From the NCBI GenBank assembly GCA_011365055.1, contig RDOG01000031.1:1-39767 (forward strand): DNA of 39,767 bases, in the 5' to 3' direction. The position numbers and the translations under genes are program-made. The DNA is from Promethearchaeota archaeon. GTDB taxonomy: Archaea > Asgardarchaeota > Lokiarchaeia > Helarchaeales > RDOG01. Shown here in pieces: positions 35,184-39,767 of the stretch. The notes below the pieces were generated by a model. The model saw only the letters and a list, made by a program, of their open reading frames with translations. It had not been told where the DNA came from and made no database searches. Every line of letters begins with the position of its first letter. The first letter of the stretch is position 1.

Positions 35184-36440
35184 ATGTTTTTGAGGCGAAA
35201 ATACAAATTAATGATATTACTCATCCTTTTACTTGCTTTACCTATATTTTTTCTATTTCAATATCAAATTAATCAAAGTTCGATGATTAAAGATACAGAT
35301 CCAGCATTACAACTGCGATGTGCAATAATATCCATAAATGGAGATGAAGAACTGGCAAATTATACATCAATAGGTGATGGAACAGTGAGAAATCCATATG
35401 TTATTGAGGATCTCATCATAACAGAGTGTTGGAAACCAGTAAATGAAACGGTAAGTGTTTTATCTGATGCATTATTTATTAATAAAACCAATGCTCATCT
35501 TATTATTAGAAATTGCATCTTTCAAAATGGTGTCAGAGGAATTTATCTACAGAATGTAAGTAATATTCAACTCATTAACAATACTATAAATAATTTTAAT
35601 GATTTTGGAATCGAAGGACGTTATTGTGAGAACATAACAATTATCGGTAATGATCTTGATGATAATAGAATTGGTCTTGATTTAATGTATTCAGGAAATG
35701 GACAAATCTTAAAAAATTCAATTTGTTATTCAACATTAGATGGAATCTTATTGCAGGGAAGTTATATAGGTTACTTTTCATTCTCTTACAATATCATTAA
35801 CAATAATGGAAGGAATGGTATTAGTCTATATAGTACAAATAATAACACTTTCACGTATAACACGTTAATCAATAATAACAATAAAGGTGTGTATGTTTTT
35901 TCTGGCGAAAATAATACTTTTCATCATAATTCGATTGGATTAAATGGAGAATATGGAATTACTGTCTTATCAAATAATAATGAATTTCATGATAACCTCA
36001 TATTAAGAGATGCACTTGGAACATTTTCTGATTCTGGAACTGGAAACAGTTTTTCTAACAATGATTATGGTGAATGGAATGATACTGATAACGATGGATT
36101 ATTTAATTTAGAAGAAATTAATTTAAAATGCAATGCTTTTATCGTAGATACAGATTGGGATAATCTTGATGATAAAATAGAATCAAATTATGGTTGTGAT
36201 CCAACAAAAAAAGATACTGACGGTGATGGATTTTCTGATGGATTCGAAATAGCGCTAGGAACCAACCCGCTATCAGCGACTGATTATCCTGGGATTCCTG
36301 ATCCAAGCTCAGACAATTCAATAACCAGTTTACAACAACTCGTTAACCTAATATTTATCATCCTGATTATTACATTGGCACTAGCAATTATTTCAATTTC
36401 CATAAATATTCTTCAGTGGTATAGCCTTAAAAAAGAATGA
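35184..36440 (+). CDS. surface parallel beta-helix (NosD-like) protein with calcium-type repeats
   Basis: 418 residues from ATG 35184, preceded by GGTGTGTGA; TTG 35154 is an unlikely alternative. An N-terminal hydrophobic signal/anchor (about 5-27) is followed by an Asn-rich right-handed beta-helix (about 60-310) with repeated N-N-T-I and G-I turns, as in NosD and pectate-lyase-like proteins. Then come three Asp-rich loops of thrombospondin type-3 kind (DTDNDGLFNLEE, DTDWDNLDDKIE, DTDGDGFSDGFE), which bind calcium in relatives, and a C-terminal membrane helix (about 383-410) with a short basic tail. It is exported and anchored, probably an adhesin or polysaccharide-binding protein (inference). 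Confidence 0.88.
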   Translation: MFLRRKYKLMILLILLLALPIFFLFQYQINQSSMIKDTDPALQLRCAIISINGDEELANYTSIGDGTVRNPYVIEDLIITECWKPVNETVSVLSDALFINKTNAHLIIRNCIFQNGVRGIYLQNVSNIQLINNTINNFNDFGIEGRYCENITIIGNDLDDNRIGLDLMYSGNGQILKNSICYSTLDGILLQGSYIGYFSFSYNIINNNGRNGISLYSTNNNTFTYNTLINNNNKGVYVFSGENNTFHHNSIGLNGEYGITVLSNNNEFHDNLILRDALGTFSDSGTGNSFSNNDYGEWNDTDNDGLFNLEEINLKCNAFIVDTDWDNLDDKIESNYGCDPTKKDTDGDGFSDGFEIALGTNPLSATDYPGIPDPSSDNSITSLQQLVNLIFIILIITLALAIISISINILQWYSLKKE

Positions 36441-36469
36441 AAATAAATTTTTAATCTATTTTTTTTTTA

Positions 36470-36497
36470 AAATTCTTGTTTTTATAAACAAGAATTT
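36470..36497 (+). terminator. hairpin after the beta-helix gene
   Basis: A perfect 12-bp inverted repeat AAATTCTTGTTT/AAACAAGAATTT with loop TTAT, preceded by a run of T (36459-36468) about 20-30 bp after the stop codon. Likely a transcription terminator or RNA 3'-end hairpin; it is usable from both strands. Confidence 0.55.
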
Positions 36498-36584
36498 CCG
36501 ACTTCATGCAATTTCCTTTTTTTTTATGAAAAATTCTTCCTCAAGCAAATTTTTTTGCAATACTAAAATCTAATGTTTTCTTAT

Positions 36585-36823
36585 TTATTTTTTCAGCAAC
36601 CATGTTGCTCTTCTTGTTAATTGAGCTGCTATTTTTTTAAATCCTAACACAATTACTACTACCGCTACTTCTCGATATGACTTATACGCTATTTTATGAT
36701 CCCCTTTTTCTCAACAACTTCTTACTTTACCTGACGGAAGTAAAATTTTCTACACGCTTCCCGTAATTAAACAAAAAGCGGTCATCTAGAGTTTCATCAC
36801 CCGTAAGTTGAGAGCCTATTTAA
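36585..36823 (-). pseudogene. possible decayed gene fragment
   Basis: This part of the 570-bp gap is richer in G+C than its surroundings. On the minus strand two frames read like protein: ETLDDRFLFNYGKRVENF within 36733-36823, and about 40 codons ending KKIAAQLTRRATWLLKK before a stop at about 36585. They are in different frames and broken by stops between 36710 and 36735, as expected of a degenerated gene, perhaps from a mobile element. I cannot name the family, and chance is not excluded. Confidence 0.3.
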
Positions 36824-36930
36824 AGGAAGTAATATGGCGCAAGAACTTCCTATATCCATCATGAAAAATGAAAAAATAAAGAGGAGATTAATTTATCGGA
36901 TTAATTATTAGACAAATTTATTCCATCAAA

Positions 36931-36946
36931 TATATTTATAAATAAG
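36931..36946 (+). promoter_or_regulatory. TATA box of the kelch-like gene
   Basis: TATATTTATAAATAAG lies 65-80 bp before the GTG start at 37010, suggesting a leader of about 40-50 nt that contains AAGGGATGA. Confidence 0.45.
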
Positions 36947-37009
36947 ATTATTTTATTTACAATCATTGCACGTTTTTATCTTAATAACCTAAACTAAGGG
37001 ATGATTTAG

Positions 37010-38728
37010 GTGGAATCGAAATTTAAAATAATTTTAGCCCTTGGTCTCTCGGGGATAATCATCACAAGCGTCATTCTAATAGTGGTTTTTCTTCCAAGTC
37101 CTCAAGGATCGCCCGGCACTAGTTTCTCGGTCTCCATTCCGAACTTGACCATTGATGCCAGCAAACCTGCATCTAATCGAACGATTAATATCTCACGTTA
37201 TGTAAGCCCCGCCTTACCCAGTTCTCAAATTAGCGTTTCCACGAATTATACAAGTGCTCCTTGGAATTCTCGCATTTCCATCATGGGAACTAATCTCACG
37301 TTTCAAACCTTTAATTTCCCAACGAACGGCTATTATTCTATCAATATAACCGTTACATACCAAGGCGTGAGCATCGATGACGAAGTTATAATTCTTCTAA
37401 CAGGTAAGAACACCTGGACGTGGGTATCCGGCAATTACTCCGTAGATAATAAGGGGACCTACGGCACGAAGGGCGTGGCGGATGCAGCGAACGTGCCTGG
37501 TGCGAGGTCTTACTCCACTTCTTGGACAGATGCAAGCGGTAACTTCTGGCTGTTCGGTGGATATGGATATGACAATATTAGCAGTACGAAAGGCCGTCTT
37601 AACGATCTCTGGATGTTCAATGTCAGAGACTCGACCTGGACTTGGATGTCAGGTAACTATTCAGTAGATAATTATGGAACCTATGGTATGAAGGGCGTGG
37701 CGGATGCAGCGAACGTGCCTGGTGCGAGGTCATCCCCCACTTCTTGGACAGATGCAAGCGGTAACTTCTGGCTGTTCGGCGGATATGGATATGACAATGG
37801 TAGTGTTGGTACCGGTGAACTTAATGATCTCTGGATGTTCAATGTCAGTGACTCGGCTTGGACGTGGATGTCAGGAGATTATTCCATAAATAACCTGGGG
37901 ATTTACGGCACGAAGGGCGTAGCGGATGCCTTGAACGTGCCCGGCGCGAGGACGTATAGCACCTTTTGTACGGATGTGAAGGGCAACTTCTGGCTGTTCG
38001 GCGGATATGGATATGTCAATGTTAGTCTTGTTATGGGCCAACTTAATGATCTCTGGATGTTCAATGTCAGTGACTCGACCTGGACGTGGGTATCCGGCAA
38101 TTACTCCGTAGATAACAAGGGGACTTACGGCACGAAGGGCATGGCGGATGCCTTGAATGTGCCCGGCTCGAGGAACCATGGCAGCTCTTGGACAGATACT
38201 GACGGCAACTTCTGGCTATTCGGTGGAGAAGGATATGCTAATAGTAGTGTTATTTTTGGCGGACTTAATGATCTCTGGATGTTCAATGTCAGCGCCTCGA
38301 TCTGGACGTGGATGTCAGGAAATTATTCCGTAAATAACAATGGGGCTTACGGCACGAAGGGCGTTGCGGATGCAGCGAACGTGCCCGGCGCGAGATGTGG
38401 AAGCATTTCTTGGACCGATGTGGGCAGTAACTTGTGGCTGTTCGGCGGAGATGGAATCGACAATGCGAGTGATGATGGCTATTTGAACGATCTCTGGATG
38501 TTCAATGTCAGTGACTCGACCTGGACGTGGGTATCCGGCAATTACTCCGTAGATAATAAGGGGACTTATGGCACGAAGGGCGTGGCGGATGCCGTGAACA
38601 TACCCGGGGCAAGGCAAAATTCCGCAATTTGGATGGATGCCAGCGGCAATCTCTGGCTGTTCGGCGGAAATGGATATGACAATGAAATCTATGGCTATCT
38701 TAATGATCTCTGGAAATATACCCCATGA
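37010..38728 (+). CDS. membrane-anchored six-repeat kelch-like beta-propeller protein
   Basis: 572 residues. An N-terminal membrane helix (about 6-27) is followed by a beta-sandwich, Ig-like domain (about 35-130, ending in VSIDDEVIILLTG) and six kelch-type repeats of 74 residues each. Each repeat has GAR near its first third, W-x-D, LWLFGG or FWLFGG, LNDLWMF and W-T-W, the pattern of galactose-oxidase-type propeller blades. The last repeat ends LNDLWKYTP at the C-terminus. The propeller should face outside the cell; binding of a glycan or protein is likely. GTG 37010 is the start, as the ATG at 37001 runs into a stop at once. The gene is much richer in G+C than its neighbours. Confidence 0.9.
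   Translation: MESKFKIILALGLSGIIITSVILIVVFLPSPQGSPGTSFSVSIPNLTIDASKPASNRTINISRYVSPALPSSQISVSTNYTSAPWNSRISIMGTNLTFQTFNFPTNGYYSINITVTYQGVSIDDEVIILLTGKNTWTWVSGNYSVDNKGTYGTKGVADAANVPGARSYSTSWTDASGNFWLFGGYGYDNISSTKGRLNDLWMFNVRDSTWTWMSGNYSVDNYGTYGMKGVADAANVPGARSSPTSWTDASGNFWLFGGYGYDNGSVGTGELNDLWMFNVSDSAWTWMSGDYSINNLGIYGTKGVADALNVPGARTYSTFCTDVKGNFWLFGGYGYVNVSLVMGQLNDLWMFNVSDSTWTWVSGNYSVDNKGTYGTKGMADALNVPGSRNHGSSWTDTDGNFWLFGGEGYANSSVIFGGLNDLWMFNVSASIWTWMSGNYSVNNNGAYGTKGVADAANVPGARCGSISWTDVGSNLWLFGGDGIDNASDDGYLNDLWMFNVSDSTWTWVSGNYSVDNKGTYGTKGVADAVNIPGARQNSAIWMDASGNLWLFGGNGYDNEIYGYLNDLWKYTP
37415..38728 (+). repeat. six tandem 222-bp coding repeats
   Basis: The word TGGACGTGG or TGGACTTGG begins repeats at 37415, 37637, 37859, 38081, 38303 and 38522: spacings of 222, 222, 222, 222 and 219 bp. 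Repeats 1, 4 and 6 open with nearly the same DNA (GGGTATCCGGCAATTACTCC), while 2, 3 and 5 share a second version (GGATGTCAGG). The similarity at DNA level, including silent positions, points to recent duplication or gene conversion. Confidence 0.92.
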
Positions 38729-38757
38729 ATCCAAGTGAATAGAATCTTTTATTTCTC

Positions 38758-38766
38758 TTTTTTTTT
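38758..38766 (+). terminator. oligo-T terminator after the kelch-like gene
   Basis: Nine T about 30 bp after the stop codon, with a second T run at about 38792-38798. Confidence 0.45.
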
Positions 38767-38864
38767 ATTAATAAAAAATCTCTAATATTTCTTTTTTTAT
38801 CCAAAAATCCAATTTTAATTGATTCTTAAAATTAATTAATTTGTCTTGGATAACCAATCAAATC

Positions 38865-39359
38865 TTATACTTCACGTTCTTCAACGTAAATTGCACCCTC
38901 ACAATAAGGACAAGCTGCTTTTAAGGGTCCCACCCAATGCACGTCTTTGTCAGATAGCTTTCCCCCACAATTGGGGCATGTCGATGGTAACACGTGAATA
39001 ATTTTTCTCTCTTTTATTATTACTTCCTTAATAGGGGCTGCTGGCTGAACCCTAACAGGAGGAGCGTAATACGTGGAAGCCTGTTTTTGAACCACTGGGG
39101 TAGGTGGAGCTTCTTTTGCTCTAATTTCATTAGTAATTCCACTGGAAATAGCCAATGTAATTAACATGATAATAAAAAACGGATCTATAAAGAGTCTCAA
39201 TAAATAATCAAACATTTGATCGTCATTTAATACACTTATGACTTGAAAGAATGGAATAAAAGTAAAAATTATCCAAAGTATGGCAAAAACTGCTCCAATT
39301 GCTCCTAAAATGTTTGCCGCTACTTTTTTAGCTTGTAATTGACGTTTTTCTTTATTCAT
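38865..39359 (-). CDS. 2-TM membrane protein with Pro-rich linker and C-terminal zinc ribbon
   Basis: 164 residues. Two hydrophobic helices (about 14-38 and 55-72), a proline- and alanine-rich linker (about 83-110), then a zinc ribbon with C-x2-C (STCPNCGGKL) and C-x2-C (AACPYCEGAI). Function unknown; same general layout as the protein at 21108-21623 although the sequences differ. GGTAA lies 7 nt before ATG 39359. It converges on the kelch-like gene. Confidence 0.8.
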   Translation of the reverse strand: MNKEKRQLQAKKVAANILGAIGAVFAILWIIFTFIPFFQVISVLNDDQMFDYLLRLFIDPFFIIMLITLAISSGITNEIRAKEAPPTPVVQKQASTYYAPPVRVQPAAPIKEVIIKERKIIHVLPSTCPNCGGKLSDKDVHWVGPLKAACPYCEGAIYVEEREV

Positions 39360-39475
39360 ATTGATTTACCAATTATTATCCATGTTTTTTTCAATCTTTA
39401 TCAGCAAAGCATTGAATTTAAAATAAACGAAAAAATTTGCATGTCCTATTAATAGAAAATAAAAATTATGTTTAA

Positions 39476-39767
39476 ATAACTTTAACATTTTTTTTTAAAA
39501 TTATTAAAAATTGGGAGAATAATTTATTTTGTTTCATCATCAAACATCTGAAAGATGCTTATAAACTTGAAAAGAAAAGAGAAAAAGAAAAAATCATTCG
39601 CGACAGGTCCTTATCTCATGAAGAGCTATTGCGCGAACTCAAGGAATGGGAAGACGAAAACTTGGCTCGGCATTTCGTTGCTACGTTTTTTGAAAACAAA
39701 TTGAACGGGCGCGGGTTATCCTTTTTCTCGCTATCAACCTTTCACGACAAGTTGAGACTCTTGGGAG
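39476..39767 (+). pseudogene. open frame running off the window, without a normal start; partial or broken gene
   Basis: From an in-frame stop at 39473-39475 the frame stays open to the window end. From 39551 onward it reads as protein (KDAYKLEKKREKEKII..., then HEELLRELKEWEDENLARHF), and G+C rises as in real coding DNA. No ATG, GTG or TTG precedes this in frame; a TTG at 39529 with GGGAGA upstream is in another frame and stops after 11 codons, so a frameshift near 39550 is likely. The family is not recognised; a transposase or other mobile-element protein is possible. Confidence 0.4.

Noticed and set aside
37415..38728. Regular repeats that could be taken for a CRISPR array
   Set aside because: The 222-bp period is in frame, codes for propeller blades and has no constant short repeat with unique spacers.
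37871..38734. Antisense open frames over the propeller gene (102, 65 and 139 codons)
   Set aside because: They repeat with the blades and are shadows of the plus-strand reading frame.

Overview
The window is AT-rich (roughly 30% G+C by eye) and archaeal. The strongest markers are the small subunit of family-D DNA polymerase (DP1), a TrmB-type regulator, MOFRL-type glycerate 2-kinase, GGTGA/GGAGG ribosome binding sites mixed with leaderless-looking starts, TTG and GTG starts, and TATA boxes. A Rab-like small GTPase, a seven-helix membrane protein with a longin/roadblock-like tail and several small zinc-ribbon membrane proteins point to an Asgard archaeon (Promethearchaeota), probably of the Lokiarchaeia. 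That placement is inferred from gene content, not from a phylogeny.

Layout. 0.2-9.0 kb: an operon of a TPR-Rab-like GTPase and a SAMHD1-like HD phosphohydrolase; a divergent APS-reductase-like protein with zinc ribbon, PUA and ferredoxin domains; an alpha/beta hydrolase; a stand-alone Lrp/AsnC ligand-binding domain; a PIN-TPR protein; and an isopropylmalate/homocitrate-synthase-like enzyme. 9.3-12.8 kb: DP1, a glycerate kinase coupled to a 91-residue unknown, and a cluster of three tRNA genes (Leu-TAG, His-GTG, Ala-TGC), all with encoded CCA. The Leu gene carries a 29-nt insertion in its T-loop that folds as a splicing (BHB-like) motif. 13.1-23.1 kb: a ZIP-like membrane protein, a GNAT-DUF169 pair, unknowns, a TrmB regulator, a DUF6125-like protein, a radical SAM/SPASM protein, a 2-TM zinc-ribbon protein and malic enzyme. 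23.2-31.4 kb: an FLVCR-like MFS transporter, an LCM-type methyltransferase between odd-composition flanks, an SDR oxidoreductase, a TudS-like desulfidase, an HTH-ferredoxin and a nucleotidyltransferase, with long gene-free gaps. 31.7-39.4 kb: a run of membrane and surface proteins (7-TM protein with longin-like domain, TM-anchored hydrolase, polytopic protein, beta-helix protein with calcium-type repeats, six-bladed kelch-like propeller, 2-TM zinc-ribbon protein). The kelch gene and the two short stretches around it are clearly richer in G+C than the rest and look acquired or mobile-element related.

Most genes are monocistronic or in pairs, so little can be said about shared pathways. The clearest functional pairs are GTPase + HD hydrolase, glycerate kinase + 91-residue protein, and GNAT + DUF169. 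The observations most worth following are the T-loop intron in tRNA-Leu, the 7-TM/longin-like fusion, the TPR-GTPase with an altered catalytic position, the altered metal-site motif in DP1, and the recently amplified propeller gene.
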